From NCBI RefSeq assembly GCF_025854275.1, contig NZ_CP107567.1, forward strand, positions 3,162,001-3,226,000: 64,000 nt of DNA. Reading direction: 5' to 3'. Positions 54,395 through 63,974 of this stretch are shown piece by piece. The stretch's first letter is position 1. Each line of letters begins with the position of its first letter. The position numbers and the translations under genes were made by a program. Source of the DNA: Streptomyces peucetius (GTDB taxonomy: Bacteria; Actinomycetota; Actinomycetes; Streptomycetales; Streptomycetaceae). The notes under the pieces were generated by a model. That model was not told the origin of the DNA. It searched no databases and was given only the letters and a program-made list of their open reading frames with translations.

Positions 54395-55294
54395 TCAGGC
54401 CGCGACGACCCTCGCGCCCGCCGCCGGCGCCCCCGCCACCCGCGCAGCCCGGCACGTGCCCGACGCGAGCAGCGCCGACGCCACCGCCTCCGCCGCGTCC
54501 TCGTCCTTGACGAGGAACGCCGTCGTCGGGCCCGAGCCCGAGACGAGCGAGGCGAGCGCGCCCGCGTCGGCGCCCACGGCCAGCGTGTCCGCGAGGGACG
54601 GGCGCAGGGACAGGGCCGCGGGCTGGAGGTCGTTCGAGACGGCGTCCGCCAGCGCGAGGACGTCGCCCGTGCGCAGAGCGTCCAGCAGCGGCGGGGAGGC
54701 GACCGGGTCCGGCACGCTCACGCCCTCGTTCAGCCGGTCGAACTCCCCGTACACCGCGGGAGTGGAGAGTCCGCCGTCCGCGACCGCGAACACCCAGGAG
54801 AAGCTGCCGCCGACCTCGAGCTCCGTCAGCCGCTCGCCGCGCCCGGTGCCGAGCGCCGCTCCGCCCACCAGGCTGAACGGCACGTCGGAGCCCAACTCGG
54901 CGCAGATGGAGAGCAGTTCCTCGCGGGACGACCGAAGGCCCCACAGCGTGTCGCACGCGAGCAGCGCGCCCGCGCCGTCCGCGCTGCCGCCCGCCATGCC
55001 ACCGGCGACGGGGATGTCCTTGGCGATGTGGATGTGGACATCGGGTGCGATGCCGTGGCGGGCCGCGAGCAGTTCGGCGGCGCGGGCGGCCAGGTTCGTA
55101 CGGTCCAGGGGCACCTGTTCGGCGTCCGGCCCGGCGCAGGTGATCGTCAGCGACGGGGCGGGGCGCACCGTCACGTCGTCGTGGAGCCCCACCGCGAGGA
55201 AGACGTTGGCAAGGTCGTGGAAGCCGTCGGGCCGGGCTCCGCCGACCGCGAGCTGGACGTTGACCTTGGCCGGTACCCGTACCGTGACACTCAC
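54395..55294 (-). CDS. ispE: 4-diphosphocytidyl-2-C-methyl-D-erythritol kinase
   Basis: A 299-residue GHMP kinase of the MEP isoprenoid pathway, phosphorylating CDP-methylerythritol. Motifs: [20 protein letters not shown] at the N-terminus, the ATP-binding glycine loop [40 protein letters not shown], and [13 protein letters not shown] near the C-terminus. GTG 55294 overlaps the ksgA stop (GTGA), so translation is coupled to ksgA. The C-terminus is Ala/Gly/Arg-rich. Confidence 0.95.
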   Translation of the reverse strand: MSVTVRVPAKVNVQLAVGGARPDGFHDLANVFLAVGLHDDVTVRPAPSLTITCAGPDAEQVPLDRTNLAARAAELLAARHGIAPDVHIHIAKDIPVAGGMAGGSADGAGALLACDTLWGLRSSREELLSICAELGSDVPFSLVGGAALGTGRGERLTELEVGGSFSWVFAVADGGLSTPAVYGEFDRLNEGVSVPDPVASPPLLDALRTGDVLALADAVSNDLQPAALSLRPSLADTLAVGADAGALASLVSGSGPTTAFLVKDEDAAEAVASALLASGTCRAARVAGAPAAGARVVAA

Positions 55295-56151
55295 TGCTTC
55301 GCCTCCGCGATCCGTGCGAACTCCTCCACCGTCAGTGCCTCGCCCCGCGCCTGCGGCGACACGCCTGCCGCGACGAGCGCGGCCTCCGCCGCGGCCGGTG
55401 AACCGGCCCAGCCCGCGAGCGCGGCCCGCAGGGTCTTGCGTCGCTGTGCGAAGGCCGCGTCGACGACGGCGAAGACGTCGGCCTTGGAAGCGGTCGTCGC
55501 GACCGGTGCGGGACGCCGCACCAGGGACACCAGCCCCGAGTCCACATTCGGCGCGGGCCAGAAGACGTTGCGGCCGATCGCGCCGGCGCGCTTGACGTCG
55601 CAGTACCAATTGGCCTTCACCGAGGGGACGCCGTACACCTTGTTCCCCGGCCGGGCGGCCAGCCGGTCGGCGACCTCGGCCTGGACCATGACCAGGGTGC
55701 GCTCGATCGTCGGAAAACGGTCGAGCATGTGCAGGAGCACCGGGACGGCGACGTTGTACGGCAGGTTCGCGACGAGCGCGGTCGGCGGCGGTCCCGGCAG
55801 TTCCCGCACGTGCATCGCGTCCGAGTGGACCAGCGAGAAGTGCGAGGCCCGCTCCGGCAGGCGTGCCGCGACCGTCGACGGCAGCGCGCCGGCGAGCACG
55901 TCGTCGATCTCGACGGCGACGACCCGGTCGGCGGCCTCCAGCAGCCCGAGGGTCAGCGAGCCGAGCCCGGGGCCGATCTCGACGACCACGTCGTGGGGCT
56001 TCACCTCGGCCGTGCGGACGATCCGGCGGACCGTGTTGGCGTCGATGACGAAGTTCTGGCCGCGCTGTTTGGTGGGACGTACGCCCAGCGCGGTGGCCAG
56101 CTCGCGGATGTCGGCGGGGCCGAGGAGTGCGTCGGGATCAGTGGTGCTCAC
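55291..56151 (-). CDS. ksgA: 16S rRNA dimethyladenosine transferase RsmA/KsgA
   Basis: A 286-residue methyltransferase that dimethylates A1518 and A1519 at the end of 16S rRNA. Motifs: [40 protein letters not shown] (SAM site), [16 protein letters not shown] with the NLPY catalytic motif, and [12 protein letters not shown]. Loss gives kasugamycin resistance. Its start overlaps the rpf gene stop by four bases and its stop overlaps ispE, giving a tightly packed rpf–ksgA–ispE operon, as in many actinobacteria. Confidence 0.97.
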   Translation of the reverse strand: MSTTDPDALLGPADIRELATALGVRPTKQRGQNFVIDANTVRRIVRTAEVKPHDVVVEIGPGLGSLTLGLLEAADRVVAVEIDDVLAGALPSTVAARLPERASHFSLVHSDAMHVRELPGPPPTALVANLPYNVAVPVLLHMLDRFPTIERTLVMVQAEVADRLAARPGNKVYGVPSVKANWYCDVKRAGAIGRNVFWPAPNVDSGLVSLVRRPAPVATTASKADVFAVVDAAFAQRRKTLRAALAGWAGSPAAAEAALVAAGVSPQARGEALTVEEFARIAEAKQ

Positions 56152-57671
56152 CGATACAGCCTACGGCCGCAGTGGGGCCACGGACTCGCCCCCCGCTGCA
56201 CATAGAGCTTCTTCGCCCGGTACGTCTGCTCCTCGGCGGGCGCGTCCTGGGGGCGTCCGCTGCCGCCGAGCGAGCGCCAGGTCGCGGTGTCCAGCTGGTA
56301 CAGGCCGCCGTAGGTGCCGGAGGGGTCGACGGCGCCGGGCCGTCCGCCCGACTCGCAGGCGGCGAGCGCGCTCCAGTTCAGGCCGTCGGCGCCGCGTACG
56401 GAGGACGGCAGTTGCCGGGTGCCGGTCCGCACCTGCTCGGCGACGGGTTCGCGCACCACTTCCTCTCCGACCCGCCGCGGCTTCTGGCGTACGCCGTTGA
56501 CCGTCCGCAGGGCGTAGGTGACCCGGCGCACGCCCGGCTCGCCCTGCCGTACGACGATCTCGGTGCCGGCGAACAGCGCGGGGTCGCGGGTCCTGACCAC
56601 GTCGAAGGCGATGGGTTCCTCCTGTACCTGCCGGCCGTCGCTGATCCGCATGACGGTGACGGTCTGGCCGTCGCGCGGGAATCCGGCGAACGCCACGGAC
56701 GTGGTGTCCCGGCCGCGCAGCTCGATCCCCGCCTCGGCGAGCGCCTCGCGCACGGTGGCGGCGTTGGTGCGGATGGTGCGTTCGTGTCCGTCGGCCATGA
56801 ACGTGACGGCCCGCTCGGTGCGCACGTCCATGGTGAGGCCGGTCCGCGGGATCGGGGTGGAGCGCGGAACGGAGAGGTACGCGCCCTCCGCGCGGACCCC
56901 GTATTCGCGCAGCGCGCCCTCCACGGTGCGGGCCGTCGTCCATACGCGGATCCGGCGGCCGTCGAGGGTGAGCGTGAGCGGTCTGCCGTAGCGGACGGTG
57001 ATCTCGTCCCCGCTGTCGAGCGCCGCGCCGGCGTCCGGGGCGACGACGTCGTGCGCACGCAGGTCCAGGCCCTCCTCGTCGAGGAGTTCGCGTACGTCGT
57101 CGGCGAAGGTGTGCATGGTCCGCGGGACGCCGTCGACGGTGAGGCGGACCACCTTGTCGTCGGCGACGAAGGCGGACGTGCCGCCGGCGAGGAAGGCGAC
57201 GACGAGGGCCCGCGGGACGAGGCGGCGCAGGGCCTCCGGCCGCTGCGCGGACCGGCGGCGCCGTGCCCCGCGCCGTGCCGCCCGGGGGCCGGGGCTGCCG
57301 GGCCCCGGGACGTCGTCCCCGCCCCCGTCGCGCCGGCGGGTCTCGCCCGCCGCGTCTCCCGCCGTGGGCGGCATCCGCGGCGTCCGGGCGGGGCCGGTCT
57401 CCATGACGTCCAGGTACGGCACGGTCGGCGCCTGGGCCATGGCGTGCCGGCGGTGCCACGCGCCGCTGCTCCCGGCATCGTCCCGCAGGGCCACGTACGG
57501 CACGGTGGGCGCGTAGGCCGCCGCGAGCCGTGTGTCCACGACCGCGGGCTGCTGCACCGTACCGCCGTACGGCGGGGCGGGCGGCGGCGCGGCCGCATCG
57601 GGCGCGGCCGGCCGCGTATCCGCGCGTCGCGTGGCGCGCGACGCGCGGTGACTGCCCTGCGAATTACTCAC
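56148..57671 (-). CDS. resuscitation-promoting factor, RpfB-type
   Basis: A 507-residue secreted or membrane-tethered muralytic protein. A long Pro/Ala/Arg-rich cytoplasmic-like N-terminus with two APTVPY motifs precedes one helix ([20 protein letters not shown]). Three DUF348 repeats follow ([20 protein letters not shown]…, [20 protein letters not shown]…, [20 protein letters not shown]…), then a G5 domain ([20 protein letters not shown]), and the Rpf lysozyme-like domain ([20 protein letters not shown] with the catalytic Glu, [17 protein letters not shown]). It cleaves peptidoglycan during spore germination and growth. GTG 57671 has GGAG nine to ten bases upstream; GTG 57677 is nearly as good. 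Confidence 0.93.
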   Translation of the reverse strand: MSNSQGSHRASRATRRADTRPAAPDAAAPPPAPPYGGTVQQPAVVDTRLAAAYAPTVPYVALRDDAGSSGAWHRRHAMAQAPTVPYLDVMETGPARTPRMPPTAGDAAGETRRRDGGGDDVPGPGSPGPRAARRGARRRRSAQRPEALRRLVPRALVVAFLAGGTSAFVADDKVVRLTVDGVPRTMHTFADDVRELLDEEGLDLRAHDVVAPDAGAALDSGDEITVRYGRPLTLTLDGRRIRVWTTARTVEGALREYGVRAEGAYLSVPRSTPIPRTGLTMDVRTERAVTFMADGHERTIRTNAATVREALAEAGIELRGRDTTSVAFAGFPRDGQTVTVMRISDGRQVQEEPIAFDVVRTRDPALFAGTEIVVRQGEPGVRRVTYALRTVNGVRQKPRRVGEEVVREPVAEQVRTGTRQLPSSVRGADGLNWSALAACESGGRPGAVDPSGTYGGLYQLDTATWRSLGGSGRPQDAPAEEQTYRAKKLYVQRGASPWPHCGRRLYR

Positions 57672-57795
57672 GCTCACGACGCTCCGTAAGGTCCGGTCAG
57701 CCAAGTGGCAACGGACAGTAGCGGAGTGGGGGTCACTCTCCAAAGCAACGCGTACACACAGAGTGGCGAGGGCGGGCGACCCGCCCCCGATCCGG

Positions 57796-58695
57796 TCAGT
57801 AGCCGAATGCGCGCGCGGTATTGGCCGCGATCGCCCCTGCCAGGGCGTCCTCGTCCATCCCCTTGACCGCCGCCATCGCGCGGAGCGTGACGGGAATGAG
57901 ATAAGGGGCGTTGGGCCGTCCGCGGTACGGCGCCGGCGTGAGGAAGGGCGCGTCCGTCTCGACGAGCACGAGTTCCGCGGGCGCCACGGCGAGCGCGTCG
58001 CGCAGCGGCTGGGCGTTCTTGAACGTCACATTGCCCGCGAACGACATGAAGTAGCCGGCGGCCGCGCAGACTTCCGCCATCTCGGCGTCGCCGGAATAGC
58101 AGTGGAACACCGTGCGTTCCGGTGCGCCTTCCTCGGCCAGAATACGCAGCACATCCGCGTGCGCGTCGCGATCGTGGATGACGAGCGCTTTTCCGTGCCG
58201 CTTCGCGATCTCGACATGGGCGCGGAACGAGCGTTCCTGCGCGGCGATTCCCTCGGGCCCGGTACGGAAATGGTCGAGTCCGGTCTCGCCGACGGCCTTG
58301 ACCTCGTCGAGGGCCGCCAGTCGGTCGATCTCGGCGAGCGCGTCGTCGAGCGCGGCGTCCCCGCCCGCGTCCCGCGCCCCCTGCCGCGACCAGCCTCCCC
58401 CAGCCCCAGGGGGCTGGGAGGTGCCCCCATGGTCCCCCAGGACGATACGCGGCGCCTCATTGGGGTGCAGGGCCACCGCGGCGTGCACGTCCCGGTGCGC
58501 GGCGGCGGTCTCCGCCGCCCAGCGGGAGCCCTTGATGTCACAGCCCACCTGGACCACGGTCGTCACACCGACCGCGGCGGCCCTGGCCAGGGCCTCCTCG
58601 ACCGTGCCTTCCTGCATGTCCAGGTGGGTGTGCGAATCGGCGACCGCGACACCGAGCGGTTCGGGCAGCGGCGGCGGGGCGGATTTCGAACTCAT
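57796..58695 (-). CDS. tatD: TatD family deoxyribonuclease/hydrolase
   Basis: A 299-residue metal-dependent hydrolase. Metal ligands are visible in VADSHTHLDMQ, VKAVGETGLDHFRTG (Glu), KALVIHDRDAHADVL (His), HCYSGDAEMAEVCAAAGYFM (His) and ELVLVETDAPFLTP (Asp). TatD enzymes act as 3'-5' DNases in DNA repair or degradation. Between VALHPNEAPRIVLGDHGG and ALAEIDRLAALDEV there is an extra low-complexity stretch (TSQPPGAGGGWSRQGARDAG) encoded by an inserted palindromic repeat. ATG 58695. Confidence 0.94.
   Translation of the reverse strand: MSSKSAPPPLPEPLGVAVADSHTHLDMQEGTVEEALARAAAVGVTTVVQVGCDIKGSRWAAETAAAHRDVHAAVALHPNEAPRIVLGDHGGTSQPPGAGGGWSRQGARDAGGDAALDDALAEIDRLAALDEVKAVGETGLDHFRTGPEGIAAQERSFRAHVEIAKRHGKALVIHDRDAHADVLRILAEEGAPERTVFHCYSGDAEMAEVCAAAGYFMSFAGNVTFKNAQPLRDALAVAPAELVLVETDAPFLTPAPYRGRPNAPYLIPVTLRAMAAVKGMDEDALAGAIAANTARAFGY
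58394..58432. repeat. palindromic Streptomyces repeat inserted in frame in tatD
   Basis: CCTCCCCCAGCCCC-A-GGGGGCTGGGAGG plus a GTGCCCCCA tail. It is the same architecture as the element at 2891 (CCCCCAG…CTGGGGG with a GGTxCCCCC tail) and again keeps the frame, adding about 13 codons to a surface loop region of TatD. Confidence 0.65.
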
Positions 58696-58728
58696 GGGCG
58701 CGATCCTACGGAAGTCGCGCCCGGCGGC

Positions 58729-59211
58729 TCATTTGCGGTGGTGGAAGGGGTGCAGCAGATCGGAGAGGTGCCAGTGGCGGGCCTCAGGCGCGGCTTCCGT
58801 CTCGTCCCGGCGGCCCTCCATGGTCGACCCGCCCGCGGTCGCCTGGTCCAGGGTCGCCCCCGTCGGCGGCGGCGCGGACGTGGGAGGAGGCGTCACCGGG
58901 GCCACCGGACCCGCCGGGGACACGGACCAAGGCGAGTTGGGGTCCGTATCGGTGAGCCCCATCAGGGTCCGCACCGTGGAAACCCGTCCCGCGCGCATGA
59001 TCCGTACGACATGTCCGCCGCAGTTGCCGCAGGTCGGGCTGGACAACGGCGACGGGACCCGCCGCCCGTCCGCCTTGTAGACGACGAAGTCCGCGCCCGC
59101 CGGGTCCGTGTGGTGCTCGATTTCGTACGACTGTTCCCATCCGTGCCCGCATCGCATGCAGGCAAAGGAATACGCCTCGTGGACCTTGGCGGTGCCTGTG
59201 GTCTCGCTCAT
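58729..59211 (-). CDS. hypothetical zinc-ribbon protein
   Basis: A 160-residue protein. Two Cys pairs, FACMRCGHGWEQSYEIEHH (residues about 18-21) and PTCGNCGGHVVRIMRAGR (about 60-63), form a plausible zinc ribbon. A Pro/Thr/Ala-rich linker and a His-rich end HWHLSDLLHPFHHRK follow. Homologues are common beside rsmI/tatD in streptomycetes but I know no function. I start at ATG 59211 (AGGAG upstream) rather than the frame's first ATG at 59406. The 130-base gap to rsmI contains no gene. Confidence 0.78.
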   Translation of the reverse strand: MSETTGTAKVHEAYSFACMRCGHGWEQSYEIEHHTDPAGADFVVYKADGRRVPSPLSSPTCGNCGGHVVRIMRAGRVSTVRTLMGLTDTDPNSPWSVSPAGPVAPVTPPPTSAPPPTGATLDQATAGGSTMEGRRDETEAAPEARHWHLSDLLHPFHHRK

Positions 59212-59341
59212 GCCAGCTCCTCTCCACCTGGGTCCAGTGGACGCCTTTTCGGGCGGGAGCGCATCAGTTCCTGTCGATTGATTGTGAAGCCTTTGGATTA
59301 TCCATACACAGGAGGGCGGGACACGGTCCGCGCTTTGCTTT

Positions 59342-60220
59342 TCACGATAGACCTTTACCTTCTCCCGACGCCGGTCGAGCCGCGTTCTTTGCCTCCACGA
59401 CCGCATCGAACACCTCGCGTTTGGGAAGGCCCGCCTCGGCGGCGACGGCCGCGATGGCCTCCTTGCGCCGCTCGCCGGCCTCTTCCCGCACCCGCACCCT
59501 CGCCACCAGTTCCGCGGCGTCCAGTTCCTCGGGCCCGGTCTCCGGCGCGCCCTCGACGACGACGGTGATCTCTCCGCGTACGCCCTGTGCGGCCCAGGCC
59601 GCCAGTTCGCCGAGGCCGCCGCGCTTCACTTCCTCGTACGTCTTGGTCAGCTCACGGCACACGGCGGCCCTGCGGTCGGGGCCGAAGACCTCGGCCATCG
59701 CGGCGAGCGTGTCGTCGAGCCGGTGGGGGGCCTCGAAGTAGACGAGCGTGCGGCGCTCACGCTCGACCTCGCGGAGCCTGCCGAGCCGCTCGCCCGCCTT
59801 GCGCGGCAGGAAGCCCTCGAAGCAGAAGCGGTCCACGGGCAGCCCCGACAGGGCGAGCGCGGTCAGCACGGCCGACGGGCCGGGCACCGCGGTGACCTTG
59901 ATGTTCTGCTCCACTGCGGCGGCGACAAGCCGGTAGCCGGGGTCGGACACGGACGGCATGCCCGCGTCGGTCACCAGCAGCACCCTCGACCCGCCGGCCA
60001 GCGCCTCCACCAGCTCGGGCGTCCGGGCAGCCTCGTTGCCCTCGAAGTAGGAGACGACCCTCCCCCGGGTGTGCACGCCCAGTGCCTGGGTGAGCCGGCG
60101 AAGCCGCCGGGTGTCCTCGGCGGCGACGATGTCGGCGCCCTCGAGTTCGGCGGCGAGCCGGGGCGGTGCGTCCGCCACGTCGCCGATGGGGGTCCCTGCG
60201 AGTACCAGCGTTCCAGTCAC
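59342..60220 (-). CDS. rsmI: 16S rRNA (cytidine(1402)-2'-O)-methyltransferase
   Basis: A 292-residue RsmI of the tetrapyrrole-methylase fold, 2'-O-methylating C1402 of 16S rRNA. Signature blocks: LVLAGTPIGDVADAPPRLAA, IVAAEDTRRLRRLTQALGVH, VVSYFEGNEAARTPELVEAL, LVTDAGMPSVSDPGYRLVAA, VPGPSAVLTALALSGLPVDR and LVYFEAPHRLDDTLAAMAEV. GTG 60220 lies seven bases after GGGAGG. It is divergent from the mannosyltransferase gene with only 62 bases between starts, so the promoters are closely packed. Confidence 0.96.
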   Translation of the reverse strand: MTGTLVLAGTPIGDVADAPPRLAAELEGADIVAAEDTRRLRRLTQALGVHTRGRVVSYFEGNEAARTPELVEALAGGSRVLLVTDAGMPSVSDPGYRLVAAAVEQNIKVTAVPGPSAVLTALALSGLPVDRFCFEGFLPRKAGERLGRLREVERERRTLVYFEAPHRLDDTLAAMAEVFGPDRRAAVCRELTKTYEEVKRGGLGELAAWAAQGVRGEITVVVEGAPETGPEELDAAELVARVRVREEAGERRKEAIAAVAAEAGLPKREVFDAVVEAKNAARPASGEGKGLS

Positions 60221-60282
60221 ACACGCCATCCTCCCAGGACGGCGAGCACCGATGGCGCAGCCGTGTTCCTTACGATGGCGCG

Positions 60283-62013
60283 GTGACCAGTACCGCGCCA
60301 CAGCCCCTGCGGGGCAAGGACGACGCCGACCAGCAGCCGCCCGGCTGGGAGCACCGGCTGCGCCGGTTCGGCTACACGCCCCGGCCAGTGATCGGGCTGC
60401 GGGACCGCCTGGTGCCGCCGTACGTCCGGCCTTCACGGCAGGTGTGGGCGGTGTTCGGCATCCCGCCGAGTGCCGTCGGGCCGCTGCTGCGCGTCGCCGC
60501 GTGGGGCGGGCCGCTGCTGGTGGCCATGGTCGCGGGGGTGCTGCGGTTCTGGAACCTGGGGCGGCCCCACGCGGTGATATTCGACGAGACCTACTACGCC
60601 AAGGACGCCTGGGCGCTGATCAACCAGGGGTACGAGGGCAGCTGGCCCAAGGACATCGACAAGTCGATCCTCGCCGACCCCTCGGCGGTCACGATCCCCA
60701 CCGACCCCGGGTACGTGGTGCACCCGCCGGTCGGCAAGTGGGTGATCGGCCTCGGCGAGAAGATGTTCGACTTCACGCCCTTCGGCTGGCGGTTCATGGT
60801 CGCCGTGCTCGGCACGCTCTCGGTGCTGATGCTCTGCCGTATCGGTCGGCGGCTGTTCCGCTCGACGTTCCTCGGCTGCCTCGCCGGTCTGCTGCTGGCG
60901 GTGGACGGTCTGCACTTCGTGATGAGCCGCACGGCGCTCCTCGACCTGGTGCTGATGTTCTTCGTGCTGGCGGCGTTCGGGGCGCTGGTCGTCGACCGCG
61001 ACCGGGCACGGCTGCGGCTTGCGGCGGCGCTGCCCGCGGACGACGACGGCACGCTGCGGCCGGACGCGCGGGTCGCGGAGACGCTGCGCCTCGGCTGGCG
61101 GCCGTGGCGTCTGACGGCGGGTGTGATGCTCGGTCTGGCGGCCGGCACCAAGTGGAACGGCTTGTTCATCCTGGCGGCGTTCGGCCTGATGACCGTGTTG
61201 TGGGACGTGGGCGCCCGCCGCGCGGCGGGCGCGGTCCAGCCGTACCTGGCCGTCCTGAAGAAGGACCTCGTCCCGGCGTTCGTCTCGACCGTCCCGGTCG
61301 CCTTCGTGACGTACATGGCCTCCTGGACCGGCTGGCTGGTCACGGACAAGGGGTACTACCGCAACTGGGCCTCCACCGGCGGCGGCAAGGACAGCGACTG
61401 GAGCTGGCTCTTCCCCGACTGGTGGCGCAGCTTCTGGCACTACGAGAACCAGGTCTTCGACTTCCACGTGGGCCTGACGTCCGGCCACACCTACGAGTCC
61501 AACGCCTGGAGCTGGCTGGTCCTCGGCCGGCCCGTCTCGTACTACTACGAGGACCCGAAGCCCGGTGTCGACGGCTGCCCGAAGGACGCGGTCGACAAGT
61601 GCGCCTCCGAGGTCCTGGCCCTCGGCACCCCTCTCCTGTGGTGGGCCGCGTGCTTCGCGATCTGCTACATCGCCTGGCGCTGGCTCTTCCGCCGCGACTG
61701 GCGCGCGGGCGCGATCCTGTGCGCGATCCTGGCGGGCTGGCTGCCGTGGCTGCACTACCAGGAGCGCACGATCTTCCTCTTCTACGCGGTCGTGTTCGTG
61801 CCGTTCCTGTGCCTGGCGGTGGCCATGATGATCGGCGCGATCCTCGGCCCGCCGGGCTCCGACGAACGCCGCCGCGCGATCGGCGGGATCGGAGCGGGCG
61901 TCCTGGTGCTGCTGATCATCTGGAACTTCATCTACTTCTGGCCGATCTACACGGGCACGCCGATCCCGGTCGACGAGTGGCGCAACCGGATGTGGCTGGA
62001 CACCTGGGTCTAG
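60283..62013 (+). CDS. pmt: dolichyl/polyprenyl-phosphate-mannose protein mannosyltransferase
   Basis: A 576-residue integral membrane GT39 enzyme that O-mannosylates exported proteins from polyprenyl-phosphate-mannose. The luminal Asp-Glu motif is HAVIFDETYYAKDAWALINQ, VHPPVGKWVIGLGEKMFDF follows, and the C-terminal family domain has FHVGLTSGHTYESNAWSWLV and PLLWWAACFAICYIAWRWLF. About 10-11 hydrophobic segments. Divergent from rsmI, as in other actinobacteria. GTG 60283 has only a weak site; the frame extends upstream into rsmI. A hairpin follows the stop. Confidence 0.94.
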   Translation: MTSTAPQPLRGKDDADQQPPGWEHRLRRFGYTPRPVIGLRDRLVPPYVRPSRQVWAVFGIPPSAVGPLLRVAAWGGPLLVAMVAGVLRFWNLGRPHAVIFDETYYAKDAWALINQGYEGSWPKDIDKSILADPSAVTIPTDPGYVVHPPVGKWVIGLGEKMFDFTPFGWRFMVAVLGTLSVLMLCRIGRRLFRSTFLGCLAGLLLAVDGLHFVMSRTALLDLVLMFFVLAAFGALVVDRDRARLRLAAALPADDDGTLRPDARVAETLRLGWRPWRLTAGVMLGLAAGTKWNGLFILAAFGLMTVLWDVGARRAAGAVQPYLAVLKKDLVPAFVSTVPVAFVTYMASWTGWLVTDKGYYRNWASTGGGKDSDWSWLFPDWWRSFWHYENQVFDFHVGLTSGHTYESNAWSWLVLGRPVSYYYEDPKPGVDGCPKDAVDKCASEVLALGTPLLWWAACFAICYIAWRWLFRRDWRAGAILCAILAGWLPWLHYQERTIFLFYAVVFVPFLCLAVAMMIGAILGPPGSDERRRAIGGIGAGVLVLLIIWNFIYFWPIYTGTPIPVDEWRNRMWLDTWV

Positions 62014-62020
62014 CCGGGAT

Positions 62021-62060
62021 CAAGGCGGGCACGACACCTCTCGGTGTCGGGCCCGCCTTG
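62021..62060 (+). terminator. terminator after pmt
   Basis: CAAGGCGGGCACGACACC (62021-62038) pairs with 62043-62060 (one mismatch), loop TCTC, followed by the T-rich GTTGTTGTTGG. Confidence 0.8.
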
Positions 62061-62128
62061 GTTGTTGTTGGTGGTAGCCGGGTGTCGTGAGTCGCCCTCT
62101 GACGGCCCACAGACGGCCCACCGGCGCC

Positions 62129-62597
62129 CTAGCGATTGGCCTGCGAAAGCCACACTGCCAGGCGCCGGACCGTGTCCTCGTCCAGCGTTTCAACGAGACT
62201 TGCCACGGCAGCGTCATCTTCCGACTGCGTGGTGGATAGCCCCGCGCGGGCGAGTGCGGCAGTCAGTACCTGGTGACGCCGGTCAATGAGTCGTTCCTCA
62301 CGGGCGCTGCGCTGTCGTTGCTCGACCGGCACCGCTGTCGCGGCCACACCAGGGCCGGGTTCGAGCGTGGCGAGGTGTTGCCATTCGTCACCCATGCCTG
62401 ATGGGCCCCAGATCTCGGACAGTGGAGCATGCCCGCGTGCCTGCACCGTCCCGATCATGTCGTTAACGGCGTCTTCCACGGGCTCTCGCGCGGGCCCTTC
62501 GGCGACGATCCTCCAACCCGGTCTCGCGGCTGGGGTACACCGCGACGAACCGGGGGGAGCCTTCGGGCGGTGCTGGCATACGTGTGCCGGGTGTCAT
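62129..62597 (-). pseudogene. small hypothetical gene with a single-base frameshift
   Basis: Translation from ATG 62597 (GAGGAG seven bases upstream) gives MTPGTRMPAPPEGSPRFVAV then YPSRETG; the frame then breaks. The adjacent frame continues naturally as WRIVAEGPAREPVEDAVNDM, IGTVQARGHAPLSEIWGPSG and on to a stop at 62129. One extra base in the CCC run at 62518-62520 (plus strand) would explain it. The intact protein would be about 155 residues. The surviving 116-codon frame from 62479 lacks its own ribosome site. I do not recognise the family; the C-terminal half is helical and charged. A sequencing error is possible. Confidence 0.6.
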
Positions 62598-62855
62598 GAC
62601 GCACTCCTCAGGCGGCCAGTAGGTGCATCGAGACTAGCGACATACCTGATGGCCCGTCAGGCGCTGACGGTCGGGACCCTTGGCGCCAGTGGCCGGGCCG
62701 TTGCCTTACGGCTTACGGTGCCTCAGTCGGAGCGACCCAACCCAGTCGTCCGGAAATTGCTGCGGCGGAGTCGGCCGCCCTGGGGACCGACGAAGAAGCA
62801 GGCGGTACCGGGGAGCGATTGCATCAGCCACTGCGTATCGTTCTCAACGGGATCG
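62598..62855. other. 258-base region without a convincing gene
   Basis: Short open frames exist on both strands but none has a family-like sequence plus ribosome site. Base composition is slightly lower in GC than in neighbours, and this stretch lies next to the frameshifted gene, so it may be a degraded region. Confidence 0.3.
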
Positions 62856-63974
62856 TCACCCAACTCCCGGGGGCGGAATTCCGACCGCTGCGCGGTGGAA
62901 TGCTACGTCGGTCTCAGCCGGCCGGTCCGGCTGCGGTGGTACGAGGGCGGATTCCGGCCCGGGTGAGGCTCCCGCTCCCGTGACAGCTGTGGGTCGGGGG
63001 GTGCACCACCGCAGTCGCCCCAGGGAGCGATAGAAGCGGTCCGGCAGAAACACGGCGTCCGCGACGATCATCGCGCCGGAGAAGATCGGCAGTCCCATGA
63101 CCACCGCAATATTCACGTGCATGCCCAGCAGCAGGACCAGGACGGGGTATTTGAGCCTGCCGAACAGGACAAACGGAAAGGCGACCTGCACCAGCACCGT
63201 CAGATAGCCAACGACTGCAATCAGCACGTGATGACCGTCGATCATCTGGGACAACGCAGGCCAGGGCCGGAACAGGTCGATGTTCAGGACGTAGTGGAGG
63301 GCGGTGCCATCGCCCCACTTGACGCCCTGCACCTTGTACAGGCCCGCGCATCCGTAGAGGAAGCAGACCTGGGCGGCGATGACGAACATGCTGCAGTTGT
63401 GCAGCACAGTGATCAAGATGATGCGGGCGTCACCGAGCTGGTGCCGGAGACCGCCGCCGAGCCGGCCTGCCGTCTTGCCCGCCGACGCCTGGAGCCGGGT
63501 CCTTCGCGCGTCGAGGGACCAACGCCGGCCGCACGCGGTGAAGACGAGGTAGACGGCCATGAGGACCATGAGATTGTCCCCGCCATCCGCCATGAAGATC
63601 GCCCTAGCGTGGAACGACACCACCACGACCGCGAACAGCACGGACATCGCCCGGGTGCGCCAGCCCAACAAGAACAGCGCACACGTGACGAGAGCCACGG
63701 CGTAGCAGACCTCGAAGTACACCCGGCTGTCGGACAGGGTGAGGACACTGACCCACCCGCTCTGGTCGAACATCTGCCTGGCCAGCGCGGGCGTCCATGG
63801 TGAACCTGGGCCCCAGATCTCGTCGCGGTGTGGAAACTCGCGGAGCAGAAAAACGAGATAGAGCAGGCCGTACCCGATGCGCAGCATCGCCGCCGCGTAC
63901 AAGGAGACCGGCCGCTCGGTCAGGAGGACGAGGAACGCATGGACCCGGGCGAGTACGCGCTGCGACATCCGCAC
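62856..63974 (-). CDS. HTTM domain membrane protein (vitamin K-dependent carboxylase-like)
   Basis: A 372-residue multi-pass protein of the HTTM (horizontally transferred transmembrane) family. Typical features: MLRIGYGLLYLVFLLREFPH near the N-terminus, WVSVLTLSDSRVYFEVCYAV, the YKVQGVKWGDGTALHYVLNI block with LYKVQG characteristic of the family, and FPFVLFGRLKYPVLVLLLGM, then HVNIAVVMGLPIFSGAMIVA. About eight hydrophobic segments and a Pro-rich tail. The frame is open to the right window edge, so the start could be upstream of 63974; ATG 63968 is an alternative. HTTM proteins often pair with a thioredoxin-like or DUF partner, which would lie outside this window. Confidence 0.82.
   Translation of the reverse strand: MRMSQRVLARVHAFLVLLTERPVSLYAAAMLRIGYGLLYLVFLLREFPHRDEIWGPGSPWTPALARQMFDQSGWVSVLTLSDSRVYFEVCYAVALVTCALFLLGWRTRAMSVLFAVVVVSFHARAIFMADGGDNLMVLMAVYLVFTACGRRWSLDARRTRLQASAGKTAGRLGGGLRHQLGDARIILITVLHNCSMFVIAAQVCFLYGCAGLYKVQGVKWGDGTALHYVLNIDLFRPWPALSQMIDGHHVLIAVVGYLTVLVQVAFPFVLFGRLKYPVLVLLLGMHVNIAVVMGLPIFSGAMIVADAVFLPDRFYRSLGRLRWCTPRPTAVTGAGASPGPESALVPPQPDRPAETDVAFHRAAVGIPPPGVG

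Noticed and set aside
62640..62966. Plus-strand 100-codon frame near the right end (MARQALTVGTLGASGRAV…)
   Set aside because: No ribosome site or motif, and it runs antisense into the HTTM gene.
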